Assembly: GCA_023458555.1 (NCBI GenBank)
Contig: JAEWYS010000004.1
Location: 248,001 to 312,000, forward strand
Direction: 5' to 3'
Length of the DNA stretch: 64,000 bases
Source: Bacteroidota bacterium
Lineage (GTDB): Bacteria; Bacteroidota; Bacteroidia; Cytophagales; Cytophagaceae
Below the pieces are notes generated by a model. It had not been told where the DNA came from. It made no database searches and saw only the letters and a list, made by a program, of their open reading frames with translations. Positions 34,705 through 44,719 of the stretch are shown here, piece after piece (the first letter of the stretch is position 1; every line of letters begins with the position of its first letter). The position numbers and the translations under genes were made by a program.

Positions 34705-35229
34705 ATGAAACAAATATCCTTTTTAATTGCCCTGTTCTTTGCCACGATCGCATATGTGACCGGTCAAGCTATTAATACCGAAAAATCAGTAGTCGATTTT
34801 AAAATCAGTAAATTCGGAATCAAAACCGTAAGAGGAACTTTTGGCGGCATGAAAGGTGAAATACATTTTGATACCACCAGCCTTTCATCTTCTTATTTTG
34901 ATGTATGTATCGATGCATCCACCATACATACAGGAATAAAAAGAAGGGATGAACATCTGAAAAGCAAAGATTTTTTTGAAGTAGAAAAATATCCAGTAAT
35001 CTGCTTTAAATCAGATCAAATAATCAAAACCAGTGATGGCTATATAACCAATGGCAAGCTGACAATGCATGGCATAACACGGGAAATAACTATTCCTTTC
35101 CGCTACTCGCAGGATACGCTTAAAGGAACACTGACCTTAAAACGACTTGATTATAAAGTAGGCGAAAATACAGGAACATTTCTGGTAAACAATGAGGTAA
35201 CCCTGGCCATCATCTGCTACCTGAAATAA
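34705..35229 (+). CDS. YceI-family lipid-binding protein, exported
   Basis: I start at 34705, where MKQISFLIALFFATIAYVTG forms a signal peptide; an upstream Met in the same frame is not exported-like. The mature 154 residues are a YceI lipocalin-like barrel: SVVDFKISKFGIKTVRGTFGG, then SIHTGIKRRDEHLKSKDFF-type segment (here ASTIHTGIKRRDEHLKS) and TNGKLTMHGITREITIPF. Family members bind polyisoprenoids in the periplasm. It is a single gene. Confidence 0.92.
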   Translation: MKQISFLIALFFATIAYVTGQAINTEKSVVDFKISKFGIKTVRGTFGGMKGEIHFDTTSLSSSYFDVCIDASTIHTGIKRRDEHLKSKDFFEVEKYPVICFKSDQIIKTSDGYITNGKLTMHGITREITIPFRYSQDTLKGTLTLKRLDYKVGENTGTFLVNNEVTLAIICYLK

Positions 35230-35564
35230 TAGCAATATCAGTGGCCTCCGGAGGTAGTCTTTGGGGAATTGTCTGCAATCGGACAACTTTAAATTATATC
35301 TGCTTTATAAAAATACTATATACAAAGAGGCATGAAATGATTCAGATCTGCTGTAATCTTTCAGACTTCTTCCTTTTTTAATTAAAAATATCCGGAAAGC
35401 CCCGCCCTGTTATTCAATCAAAACATTCCATGCTGATAAGGATTATTTCTTTTCAACATATAGCTACCTTATATGAAAAAGAAGAATGATGCGAATGAAC
35501 AAAAAAAAACACGACTTCCGGTGATCCATCTTACATTTTTATCTCTAACTATCCGTTTTTCATC
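35230..35564. other. Intergenic region without visible gene
   Basis: About 335 AT-rich bases between YceI and DoxX-like genes. A CCTCCGGAGG palindrome near 35254 is too short to interpret. No promoter element matched. Confidence 0.3.
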
Positions 35565-35963
35565 ATGACGGCAGGACCTACAGCGCCGATTCAGTGGTGG
35601 ACAGGCCGGGTACTGAGTATATTTATCATTTTTTTCATGCTTTATGACTCTATTATCATATTTTGGGAGCTACCGGATATGATTACTGCTGCTGTAGAAG
35701 TCCCGGTCAACAGCAAACACCATATGATTCACGGATTGGTAATTCTTATGCCAACCATATTTTACGCAATTCCCCAAACATCTGTTTTGGGAGCCATACT
35801 ACTTACTCTCTATCTGGGCGGGGTTGCCATTTCACATTTGCAAACCGAAAACCCTGAAACAACTCTTCTGTTTTTCCCGATTTATATAGCTTTGTTTATC
35901 TGGAGCGCTCTGTGGCTGCAAGAGCCTCACCTGCGAAAGCTGCTGCCTGTAATAAAAAAATAA
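35565..35963 (+). CDS. DoxX-like small membrane protein
   Basis: A 132-residue inner-membrane protein with four hydrophobic helices (about 12-33, 52-70, 73-92 and 98-118). The pattern fits the DoxX_2 group: WWTGRVLSIFIIFFMLYDS at the start, then LLTLYLGGVAISHLQTENP in the third helix. Function is unknown; some relatives take part in quinone-linked redox or oxidative stress. It stands alone. Confidence 0.72.
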   Translation: MTAGPTAPIQWWTGRVLSIFIIFFMLYDSIIIFWELPDMITAAVEVPVNSKHHMIHGLVILMPTIFYAIPQTSVLGAILLTLYLGGVAISHLQTENPETTLLFFPIYIALFIWSALWLQEPHLRKLLPVIKK

Positions 35964-36196
35964 AGCCATCATCCCCCGCTTCATACTTCCAGTCCCTGCA
36001 AACGGAAATCCTTAGGAACATCGTTCTAGTCATCTTGTACCAACACATACAGCTTATCAAATTCTGTCTTTATTTTCAGAAAAGAAACAAAAGTGCTACC
36101 CAAACCGCCTGTTGCTCCCTTAGCTTACTGTTTTTCTCATAAGCAACACTCTTTGAGGCATTAAAAATCTATTTTGCTATACAAGGGTATATTACT
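35964..36196. other. Intergenic region
   Basis: No coding frame is supported in these 230 bases; the promoter and operator of the next gene begin at 36197. Confidence 0.3.
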
Positions 36197-36225
36197 TACT
36201 TTTGGTAAAAGGCAAATATTACCAA
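36197..36225 (+). promoter_or_regulatory. Promoter -7 element overlapped by a palindromic operator
   Basis: TACTTTTG (36197-36204) is a -7 match. TTGGTAA (36202-36208) and TTACCAA (36219-36225) form a perfect 7-10-7 inverted repeat covering its end and the predicted start near 36208, a place where a bound repressor would block initiation. The regulator is not identifiable here. Confidence 0.5.
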
Positions 36226-36279
36226 TCATGGATACGAATGCGCTCCGCGAAATAATCCATAATGATAAAATAGAGAGCA

Positions 36280-36699
36280 ATGAATACACGACTGGGAAGA
36301 ATCATAATACTGGTAGATGACTATGATCATGCTTTTGATTTTTACAGAAAGAACTTTTTCTGCGAGAAGCTGTTCGATGCCACTCTCCCTGATGGCCAGC
36401 GCTATCTTCATATACGTTTCAGTGCCGATGATCACACAGGCATTTGGTTTTTAAAGGCAGAATCTACCGGACAAAAGGAGCGTATCGGAAAACAGACCGG
36501 CGGACAGCCTACTCTGGTCATATACACAGATGATTGCAGAAAACTGTGTGCACATGTACAAACTAATGGGGTAACAATTGCGGAACCTGTTACTGAAACA
36601 CCGGAAAGCATCTTTTTCCATTGTTATGATTTGTATGGCAACCGGCTTACAGTAGTTGAATTAACTCCGTCTCCTGCCTCTGAAATACAAAGCAGGTAA
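36280..36699 (+). CDS. VOC (glyoxalase-like) family protein
   Basis: A 139-residue protein of the glyoxalase/bleomycin-resistance fold: LGRIIILVDDYDHAFDFYR at the start, PDGQRYLHIRF, TLVIYTDDCRKLCAHVQTNG and CYDLYGNRLTVVELTP at the end, with the alternating beta-alpha-beta pattern of two modules. Substrate is unknown. It is preceded by a promoter with an overlapping inverted repeat, so it may be inducible. A 30-codon frame starting at 36228 overlaps its first codons out of frame and could be an upstream ORF. Confidence 0.85.
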   Translation: MNTRLGRIIILVDDYDHAFDFYRKNFFCEKLFDATLPDGQRYLHIRFSADDHTGIWFLKAESTGQKERIGKQTGGQPTLVIYTDDCRKLCAHVQTNGVTIAEPVTETPESIFFHCYDLYGNRLTVVELTPSPASEIQSR

Positions 36700-36753
36700 A
36701 GGGATGGTTTCGCTATTCCCCTCCACAACCATAAGGCAGCTGGCCTGATCTCA

Positions 36754-36805
36754 TAATGCTCCGGATCCGACACTGGATTTCATCTACCGAATCAACGGAG
36801 CATTA
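36754..36805 (+). terminator. Inverted repeat after the VOC gene
   Basis: TAATGCTCCG (36754-36763) and CGGAGCATTA (36796-36805) form a perfect ten-pair stem with a 32-base loop, about 55 bases after the stop. It may be a terminator or a relic of an element; there is no T run. Confidence 0.35.
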
Positions 36806-36862
36806 CAACCAAAAAGTCCGGAGGAGCTTTCCCCGCCATAGTCCTTCATAAAAACAGTATTT

Positions 36863-37462
36863 GTGAAAATTGTCATTGAACCATACAATCCTGACTGGAC
36901 AAAAGTATTCGGTCACTTAAAAGCAGAGCTGCTTCAACATATCGGTTTTGTCCGGCCCCGAATAGACCATATCGGCAGTACCTCTGTACAGGGTTTGTCT
37001 GCCAAGCCGATCATAGATATTCTGATCGGCCTGGAGGATGAGCAGGACCTGGACATAATAATCCAACCTCTGATGAAAGCGGATTATATTTATTATGAAG
37101 TATACAATCTGCATATGCCATACCGGCGTTTTTTCGTAAAGCATCAGCTCGCTCCTCTCCATTTGTCCCTGCCCGTACACATCCGGCAGAAAACAGAAAT
37201 CCCTGATCCGGAAACAGAGCATCAGCACCGTCTGGCGCATATTCATGCCATCCCTGTCGGCTCCGAACACTGGCTGAGACATATTGCCTTTCGGGATTAC
37301 CTGCAAAATCACCCGGAAGTCCTGCAAGCATATCAGCTGCTAAAAAAGTCCCTGAGTGTTTTCCATTGGAAAGACGGCAACGAATATAATGAAGCAAAAA
37401 ATGATTTTATAAAACAGGAAGAACAAAAGGCAGTCGACTGGTACATACAAAAAGGCACATGA
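36863..37462 (+). CDS. GrpB/UPF0157 family protein (GTG start)
   Basis: A 199-residue protein with the UPF0157 nucleotidyltransferase-like fold: KIVIEPYNPDWTKVF at the start, RIDHIGSTSVQGLSAKPIIDILIGL (shortened here to its core IDHIGSTSV and KPIIDI), then HLMPYRRFFVKH-type and WLRHIAFRDYLQNHPE segments. The GSTS and KPIID pieces correspond to the GS and Asp motifs of the fold. Activity is not established for the family. The start is GTG at 36863, since no ATG precedes the conserved N-terminus. Confidence 0.88.
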   Translation: MKIVIEPYNPDWTKVFGHLKAELLQHIGFVRPRIDHIGSTSVQGLSAKPIIDILIGLEDEQDLDIIIQPLMKADYIYYEVYNLHMPYRRFFVKHQLAPLHLSLPVHIRQKTEIPDPETEHQHRLAHIHAIPVGSEHWLRHIAFRDYLQNHPEVLQAYQLLKKSLSVFHWKDGNEYNEAKNDFIKQEEQKAVDWYIQKGT

Positions 37463-37695
37463 GACAAAAGCGTGCAAAGAGTGTAAAAGCGAGTTTAAAC
37501 AGGAAAAAATATTTAAAACTGGAAACAGAAATTTATACCCCTGTTAATCATTAGAGATTTACATAAGCAGACTCAGTTGATTATAAGTCCGGAGGGGGCA
37601 AAAGGTTTTAAAAAAAAAATCACCTACTAATCCTTTAAGTATTAACTTTTACTATTTATTTTTAAACAAAATAAAACATTAGTATCCCCAAAATA
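37463..37695. other. Intergenic region upstream of the giant cargo gene
   Basis: AT-rich; no exact TAnnTTTG element was found, and no gene. Confidence 0.3.
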
Positions 37696-40600
37696 ATGAA
37701 CCGATACTTACAAAACACCTTATTTATACTCCCCTTATTATTTTTTACATTTTATGTAAACGCCCAGAGTATAACAATAACAGCGCCTAATGGTGGCGAG
37801 AAGCTTTATCTCGGACAAATGAGCATGCCAGAAGCAAGGTGGACAAGCACCGGCAGTATTGCTTATGTTAAGCTGGAAATCTCTTATGATGGTGGCAGTT
37901 CCTGGAAGCTGATAGCTACAGATCTGCCTAATAACGGAATTGCCAGGTGGTATTTTCCCCCGGATGTATCTTCCGGCTGTCTTTTCAGAATCAGTGATGT
38001 AAAAGACCCGTCTGTATCTGATGTAAGCAATAGTACATTTTCAATCGCTCCTTCATCAATTACTATAAAAGAACCCATTGCAGGCGCAAAATACACCAGC
38101 TGTCAGGCTTCTTCTTTTGATGACAGGATGTTTATACGCTGGGTAAACAACGGAGCATTTAATCACGTCGGCATTTATTTTTCTTCCGACAGCGGCTTTA
38201 CCTGGAGCCTTATAACTCATGACCGGTATAATTATCCGGATAGTACACCAGACAATCACTATCAGATAAGTATTCCCAGAGTTCGCAGTAACAAATGCCT
38301 GATTAAGGTTGCAGAGAACAGGAGAATAGATAGTTATGATTATTATTCCGGGCAAAGTATGTATGCATTAAGCGGTGTTTTTTCCATTGACAATGCCAAC
38401 CCGGATTCTATTCGTATAGTAAGCCCGATGCCTGGTCAGGTTTTAAAAACCGGAGACACTCATACAATTAAGGTTGCCCGATATGGCGGGGTCCCCAAAA
38501 AGCTGAAGGCTCATATTTCTTCCGATGGTGCCAGATGGGAAGATCTTGCACTTACCAACGGTTTCTTAAACTATCGGGGCAGTACTTTTTACAATGATTC
38601 CATAATCTGGAAGGTGCCGGATGTTGTCTCGGATAACTATTACATTAAGGTTATGGATGAAACAGGCTGTGTAGCAACCTTATCGGAAGGACCGTTTTCT
38701 GTAAGTCCGGTACCACGCATAATTTCTGTTTCCCCTATTTCTCCCGGCTATACCTATTATGCTTCCAATCTAACATACGTCAGTTGGTCAACAGCTCATA
38801 TGGAGTCTAAGCTGGTGGATCTGGCATTTTCTCCTGATTCAGGGGTTACCTGGACCACTATTGCTAACCGGGTTGTTAATAACGGATCCTATCAATGGTC
38901 CCCTCCTTATATCAACTCCGGCAAATGTCTTTACAGAGTAACCGACCATTTTAATCCTTCCATTACCAATACCAGCGGCGCACCGTTTACTATCGCTTTA
39001 CCTACTGTAAATATTCTCAGTCCGAAAGCAAATGATGTGTACACCTTTGGGGCTTACGCTTTTGTTACCTTCACTAAAAATAATTTTGGTTCTACCCTTA
39101 ATCTCTTCTTATCTACCGACGGAGGCACTACCTGGCAGGAGCTGGGAAGAAATATTACTTCTACAATTGCAGGCTATACCTGGATAGTACCCTCGATTGC
39201 TTCTGATAACTGTATTCTGAAGTATGAGGATAACGGAAACCCCTCCTTTGCAGCTTATAGCGGTGTTTTTTCTATTGTTCAGCCGCATTTGACTGTTGCA
39301 GAGCCAAACGGCGGGGAGTCTTACGAAATTTGCACGAACGACACCATCCGATGGACTTCCAATGGTACTACTACAGTTGACTTGTCTTATTCAAGCGATG
39401 GCGGCCTCTCCTGGGTTTCAATTGCCACAGACCGCAATACTGTAAAAGGACTTAATAAGTACGGATGGAAATATCCCTGCATAATTTCTGATAAGTTTCT
39501 GGTAAAAATAACCGACAGAGGCAACTTCACCAGTGATGAAAGTAATGCTCCTTTCTCAACCTTTCAGGGGGAAAATGGCATAAAGCTGACCTATCCTATG
39601 GGCGGGGAAAGAATGGAAACCGGCAGTGTCCAGAATATCACCTGGGACCGAATGGGGTATATCACCTACGTAACTATTCAATATTCCACAAATGGCGGGA
39701 CTTCCTGGAGCAATATTGCCTATTCCATCCTGAATGAAGGTGAATATAAATGGACAGTACCATCTACAATTTCCGAGAACTGGCTATTAAGAGTTGCAGA
39801 CCAGCAGGGACAGTGCCTTTATGACCAGACCAAAACCACTTTTGCTACCTATCAACGCCCTTACATCACGGTAACCAGTCCTAATGGAGGCGAATTGTGG
39901 AATACAGATATTTCCAAAACCATAACCTGGACGAGCGGTTACACCTCAGGAAACTTCAATCTGGACTATTCCCTGGACGGAGGTTTAACCTGGACTAATA
40001 TAGTAACAAATCAAAAAATAACTTCTTATTCATGGCTTACGCCACCTACTGTTTCAAATAACTGTCTTGTGCGGGTAAGCGACACGAATAATCCTGCCGT
40101 TTATGATGTAAGCAATGCTGTATTCAGGCTGGCAGTTCCGGTAATCACGCTGACTGCTCCTGCTCAAGATGCTTCTGTGCCCAAATGCTCCGTATATCCA
40201 ATAGCCTGGAATAGTAGTGCTGCTTCAACAGTCGTCCGGATACAATATTCAACAAACAATGGAGGCAACTGGATAACGATTAATAATGCAACAGCCAACC
40301 GGGAAGGATCTAATACCCTGAACTGGACCGTACCAGAATTATCGCATGAGCAGGCTTTGTTAAGAATTGTTGATTATTACAACAGTTCTATTGGAGACAC
40401 TAATGCTATAAGTTTCATTGAAGGGCAGCCCGGGATTACTGTTACCAGTCCTTTGAGAAGAGAGATATTGACCTCCGGAACACAAAAATTAATTACCTGG
40501 ACTTCGGTACAGCCATTTTCATACGCCGGTATATACTACTCCACTGATGGCGGGCTTTCATGGAGCTCTATTTCTACCTATACTTCCAATACCGGCTCCT

Positions 40601-43600
40601 ATAGCTGGACAGTGCCAGATATAGAATCTGATAAATATCTTGTGAAAGTATATGACTACAATACACAATGCAATGTAAGCCAGAGCGATACCTTCAGAGT
40701 AAAGGTAGACCCTAAAATAACCATTACTACTCCCAATGGCGGGGATAACTGGTATGCCGGCACAAAACAGGTAATTTACTGGAAATCAGAAGGAATACCT
40801 AATGCAATGTATGATCTGGATTATTCTATTGATGGCGGTGAGACCTGGAAACCGATTGCTACAACTTTAAAAAATGCTCTTAGCTATATATGGACGATCC
40901 CCAATGAGCCTTCGTCTAACAGCCTGATACGGGTTAGCCAGAATGGAAATCCATCGGTTTTTGATATCTCGGACAGATCATTCACTATTAAACCTTCCGG
41001 AATTACCCTTATTGCTCCTGAAGGACCGGGAACCCTTTCCGGTTGTGGAGCTGTAACCATTCAATGGAATAATGCAGGCACGGCCTCTTATGCGAATCTG
41101 CACTATTCTTTAAACAACGGAAACAACTGGATATTGATAAAAAATAGTGTATTGAGCAGTACCGGGATGAACAGTTATACCTGGATTACACCAGATACTA
41201 ATGCCACAAGTGTTCTGATAAAAATTGTCGATTATTCTTATCCTGCCTTTGCAGATACTACAAGCAAACCGTTTTCCTTAACCAAAAGTACAGACCGAAG
41301 CCTGGTAATTAACAAACCCGGAAGCTCTGATACTTTAAAAAGCGGAGAAAGAGCAACCATAAGCTGGACAAGTACCGGTGCTATAAACAAAGTTAATCTG
41401 GCATATTCTGATAATGGAACCAGCTGGACAAATTTCGGAGTAAATGTAAATAACACTGGTTCCACAGACTGGCTGGTACCAACCTCATTATCCGGAAATT
41501 ATTATATAAGAATAAGCGACGAATACGGCTGCGTAAGCTCAATAACAAATGATCCGGTCGTGGCAAAGCAGATTCCCCAGATTACCATTACCAATATTAC
41601 GTCAGCCACACGGTTTAAGGCAGGAACTACCCAGAATGTTACCTGGACTTCCCGGTTTATAACTTCAGGTTTTGTGGTAATAGAATCATCTCTGGATTCA
41701 GGAAAAACATGGGAGGTTGTGTCTTCCAAACAGACAAACAATGGCAGTTACTCATGGCAGGTGCCCTATGCCGATTCATATAACTGTTTTATCCGGATAA
41801 GTGACTTTGCAGATGCTAACGTTTTTGATAGTAAACCCTTTACTGTCTATATTCCCAAATACAAAGTTCTTTCACCCAATGGCGGGGAAAAACTGGAAGG
41901 TTGTTCTGAATTCCGGATATTGTCTACAGGTCCTGCTGCACCCAAAATAGTTTACTCCACAGACAACGGCAAAACCTGGTCCAGAATTATGACGTTGGGT
42001 TCTCCCAATACAGAAAACCATGTCGGCTATGTTACACGCTGGAACGTTCCTGCTGTAAATTCGGACAGTTGTCTGATTAAAGCTTTCGATAATGCTGACA
42101 CCAGCTTCTATGATATAAGTGACAAGCCATTCACTATTGTTTCTGATGGTTCTGTATATTATCAGGTAACCCGACCAGGTACAGGAGATACTCTGATGGG
42201 TGCTACTGAAGAAAAAGTTGTCTTTGGCACCAATGTGCCATTCAGGTATTATGATTATTATTATTCTGCGGATAATGGACACAACTGGACATTATTTTAC
42301 AGTGAATATAAAGATTACGGCTTTTACGAAAAGTATATTGACTGGATGGTGCCCGATGTTGCTTCAGATAAATATATAATTGCTGTGGCAGAAAGAAACA
42401 ACCAGTGCATGACTGCACAAAGCAGTCCTTTTGCGGTAAAAACGGCGCCCCGGTTAAAAATAATAACTCCTGCCGAAGGGGCAATCTGGTTTACTCAGTC
42501 TGCTAACTACATAAACTGGGAAAGCTATAGAATTACTTCTGCCTTTGTCAGCCTGAAGTATTCTCTGGATGGCGGGATGAATTGGACCACAATTAATGAA
42601 AAAGCAGCAAATACCGGTTACTACCAGTGGAATCTCCCCGATCAGGATTCTGAAAACTGTATCCTGAAAGTCAGTGAATTTGAAAACCCGGCTGTTTTTG
42701 CAGAACAAAAGATTGTCATTAAGCGTCCTTTCTATCTGACCTCACCTATTGGCGGAGAAATATATTCCAACTGTTCCTTCATAAATATACGATGGAGAAA
42801 GCCCGGACCTTCCACTAGTCTGGACCTGGATTATTCATTGGACAATGGCCAGACATGGCAGTCCATTGTTAAGAATTATCAAAATATTTCCTACCAGGGA
42901 GTAACCGATGAATATAGCTACTATTGGAAAGTGCCTTCTGCTTTTTCAAATCAGTGTCTGATAAAAGTCAGTCAGAGCTCGAACCCACTTTGGTACGATA
43001 TCAGCAGACAAACATTTTCAATTGCACAAAATCCTGACCTTAGCCTTTCCGTCTTAAACCCGACAGGTGGTGAACGATTCATAGCGGGAGAGAGAACCAA
43101 TATCAACTGGACTACAACAGGACGGGTGAATTTTGTCAATTTGTATTACTCGTCAAATGGCGGGAATAATTGGACAGTAATAGGAGATACGACAAATATC
43201 TATAGTTATCCATGGAGTATTCCGGACCTGACATCTTCCAGTTTCCAGGTTAAAATAGAAGATAAAGAGAATACCTGTGTGAGTGGAGTTAACAACACAC
43301 CATTTGTTGTCTCATCTTTTAAAGTCTGGCCGGGTGATACCGATGAGAATGGAGTTGTAAATATCTATGATTTCTTACCGATTGGTTTATATTATGGAAG
43401 CACAGGAACAGCCCGGGCTAATGCAGGCTTAGAGTGGAGCTCCCAGCAATCTGCCGCATGGAGCCAACATCAGAGCAATGGGCAGGACATCATGGCAATT
43501 GATTGCAATGGGGATGGAGTTATTAATGCTGTAGACACCAATGCAATTTCTGCTAATTATGGTTTGACCAGATCATCTGATTTATCTGTAGCAACAGGAA

Positions 43601-44319
43601 GGGCTCCAGGTAATAACCCGACAGATCCTCTGCTATACTTTGAACTGGTAGAAAGAAGTAGTTCCGATGATACCGTTCATGTCCAGCTGATGGCAGGTGA
43701 GCCAGATTCTCCGGTTTCTGATCTTTATGGCTTAGCTTTTGTGATAAACTACAATCAGGAAGCAATTCAGGAAGGTTCGGTCAGTTTGCAATGGTCCGGA
43801 AACTGGCTGGCTCCTGCCGGACCATCATCTTTGACATTTTATAAAAACCCGGAATTATCCGGACAAGTGGAAGGCGTCATCTCTAAAACAAATCATACAC
43901 CCCAAAGCGGATATGGAAAAATAGCTGACTTAAAAATGGTTATTAACAAAAATAGCCCTTCGCCATGGCTTATGCTTTCGGTTTCGGAATATATGGCCAT
44001 AAACCATTCTGGTGAAATTATTAATTTATCTGCCGAACCATTAATAATTGACCAAGTGGTTACTTCTGCGGGAAGAGAATCTGATAATCAGAGCTTTTCT
44101 GTATATCCAAACCCAAGCAATGGGGTTTTTAATGTAAGAGTCGATACCCGGAAACAGGCAACAGTATCTGTAATTAATGTGCTGGGAGAAGAAGTTTATA
44201 AAACTCAATTAAACAGCCATAAGCAAATTATAAACTTAAAAGATGCTGCAAAAGGGCTATATTTTATCCAAATCAAAACCGATAAAAATACGCTTACAAA
44301 AAGTGTGATTTTATACTAA
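37696..44319 (+). CDS. Giant T9SS cargo protein: 19 tandem beta domains, dockerin-like pair, cohesin-like domain, type A sorting domain
   Basis: A 2207-residue secreted protein. After a signal peptide (cleavage near residue 23) come 19 domains of about 95 residues. Each has a PNGGE-like start, an I-x-W-x-S strand, YSxDGGxxW, Y-x-W-x-VP and a final C/x-LIRVSD strand (GPI-anchored-surface or Kre9-like repeat). Residues about 1877-1955 hold two calcium loops, DTDENGVVNIYD and DCNGDGVINAVD, like a dockerin. A beta-sandwich resembling cohesin follows (about 1970-2120). The last 75 residues from FSVYPNPSNG are the T9SS type A sorting domain. It is probably surface-bound or released; an adhesive or scaffold role is inferred. 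A strong terminator follows. Confidence 0.9.
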   Translation: MNRYLQNTLFILPLLFFTFYVNAQSITITAPNGGEKLYLGQMSMPEARWTSTGSIAYVKLEISYDGGSSWKLIATDLPNNGIARWYFPPDVSSGCLFRISDVKDPSVSDVSNSTFSIAPSSITIKEPIAGAKYTSCQASSFDDRMFIRWVNNGAFNHVGIYFSSDSGFTWSLITHDRYNYPDSTPDNHYQISIPRVRSNKCLIKVAENRRIDSYDYYSGQSMYALSGVFSIDNANPDSIRIVSPMPGQVLKTGDTHTIKVARYGGVPKKLKAHISSDGARWEDLALTNGFLNYRGSTFYNDSIIWKVPDVVSDNYYIKVMDETGCVATLSEGPFSVSPVPRIISVSPISPGYTYYASNLTYVSWSTAHMESKLVDLAFSPDSGVTWTTIANRVVNNGSYQWSPPYINSGKCLYRVTDHFNPSITNTSGAPFTIALPTVNILSPKANDVYTFGAYAFVTFTKNNFGSTLNLFLSTDGGTTWQELGRNITSTIAGYTWIVPSIASDNCILKYEDNGNPSFAAYSGVFSIVQPHLTVAEPNGGESYEICTNDTIRWTSNGTTTVDLSYSSDGGLSWVSIATDRNTVKGLNKYGWKYPCIISDKFLVKITDRGNFTSDESNAPFSTFQGENGIKLTYPMGGERMETGSVQNITWDRMGYITYVTIQYSTNGGTSWSNIAYSILNEGEYKWTVPSTISENWLLRVADQQGQCLYDQTKTTFATYQRPYITVTSPNGGELWNTDISKTITWTSGYTSGNFNLDYSLDGGLTWTNIVTNQKITSYSWLTPPTVSNNCLVRVSDTNNPAVYDVSNAVFRLAVPVITLTAPAQDASVPKCSVYPIAWNSSAASTVVRIQYSTNNGGNWITINNATANREGSNTLNWTVPELSHEQALLRIVDYYNSSIGDTNAISFIEGQPGITVTSPLRREILTSGTQKLITWTSVQPFSYAGIYYSTDGGLSWSSISTYTSNTGSYSWTVPDIESDKYLVKVYDYNTQCNVSQSDTFRVKVDPKITITTPNGGDNWYAGTKQVIYWKSEGIPNAMYDLDYSIDGGETWKPIATTLKNALSYIWTIPNEPSSNSLIRVSQNGNPSVFDISDRSFTIKPSGITLIAPEGPGTLSGCGAVTIQWNNAGTASYANLHYSLNNGNNWILIKNSVLSSTGMNSYTWITPDTNATSVLIKIVDYSYPAFADTTSKPFSLTKSTDRSLVINKPGSSDTLKSGERATISWTSTGAINKVNLAYSDNGTSWTNFGVNVNNTGSTDWLVPTSLSGNYYIRISDEYGCVSSITNDPVVAKQIPQITITNITSATRFKAGTTQNVTWTSRFITSGFVVIESSLDSGKTWEVVSSKQTNNGSYSWQVPYADSYNCFIRISDFADANVFDSKPFTVYIPKYKVLSPNGGEKLEGCSEFRILSTGPAAPKIVYSTDNGKTWSRIMTLGSPNTENHVGYVTRWNVPAVNSDSCLIKAFDNADTSFYDISDKPFTIVSDGSVYYQVTRPGTGDTLMGATEEKVVFGTNVPFRYYDYYYSADNGHNWTLFYSEYKDYGFYEKYIDWMVPDVASDKYIIAVAERNNQCMTAQSSPFAVKTAPRLKIITPAEGAIWFTQSANYINWESYRITSAFVSLKYSLDGGMNWTTINEKAANTGYYQWNLPDQDSENCILKVSEFENPAVFAEQKIVIKRPFYLTSPIGGEIYSNCSFINIRWRKPGPSTSLDLDYSLDNGQTWQSIVKNYQNISYQGVTDEYSYYWKVPSAFSNQCLIKVSQSSNPLWYDISRQTFSIAQNPDLSLSVLNPTGGERFIAGERTNINWTTTGRVNFVNLYYSSNGGNNWTVIGDTTNIYSYPWSIPDLTSSSFQVKIEDKENTCVSGVNNTPFVVSSFKVWPGDTDENGVVNIYDFLPIGLYYGSTGTARANAGLEWSSQQSAAWSQHQSNGQDIMAIDCNGDGVINAVDTNAISANYGLTRSSDLSVATGRAPGNNPTDPLLYFELVERSSSDDTVHVQLMAGEPDSPVSDLYGLAFVINYNQEAIQEGSVSLQWSGNWLAPAGPSSLTFYKNPELSGQVEGVISKTNHTPQSGYGKIADLKMVINKNSPSPWLMLSVSEYMAINHSGEIINLSAEPLIIDQVVTSAGRESDNQSFSVYPNPSNGVFNVRVDTRKQATVSVINVLGEEVYKTQLNSHKQIINLKDAAKGLYFIQIKTDKNTLTKSVILY

Positions 44320-44434
44320 ATCGTTGTTTTTCACCGCAGGTAAAAACAGACGGAATGGAAATAACTACATTTAGCAATACAATAAGAACCCGTATTTTAA
44401 TTAGTTATATCATCAATAAAAAACCCGAAATAAT

Positions 44435-44473
44435 AAAAAGCCAGTGAATACAAAATGTATTCACTGGCTTTTT
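44435..44473 (+). terminator. Bidirectional rho-independent terminator
   Basis: AAAAAGCCAGTGAATAC (44435-44451) and its perfect complement (44457-44473) enclose a five-base loop, with A on one side and T on the other. It ends the giant cargo gene. Confidence 0.9.
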
Positions 44474-44719
44474 CCCTTGTTGGGAAGCAGATCATGGAAG
44501 ATCATTCCTTTACCGAACAGTTTCGCAGAGAGAAGATTGAGAGGTTGTGACGAAAAATCTCTTTTTAATTTGTCATCTGGCTTATTAACATTTCTACATA
44601 AGTCTAACATACGCAGGCCACAGAACCGCCCCCTGGAGGGTTCAGACTACTGCTGATCCCACGCCGGATAGAGATCGCCGTTGCTGTGTCTTATGACCAG
44701 AAACCCACCTGGCTTCGTT
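44474..44719. other. Intergenic region with a repeat
   Basis: Holds one copy of a 40-bp repeat (44512-44551) and no supported gene; two overlapping short frames here show no family. Confidence 0.35.
44512..44551 (+). repeat. 40-bp direct repeat, left copy
   Basis: Aligns with 47653-47692 at 32 of 40 positions without gaps, same orientation; shared blocks are ACCGAAC, GCAGAG and AAGATTGA. The two copies enclose the beta-helix cargo gene. Confidence 0.45.

Noticed and set aside
44444..44656. 70-codon frame starting inside the terminator stem at 44435-44473
   Set aside because: Begins in a hairpin and overlaps the repeat in another frame; not a gene.
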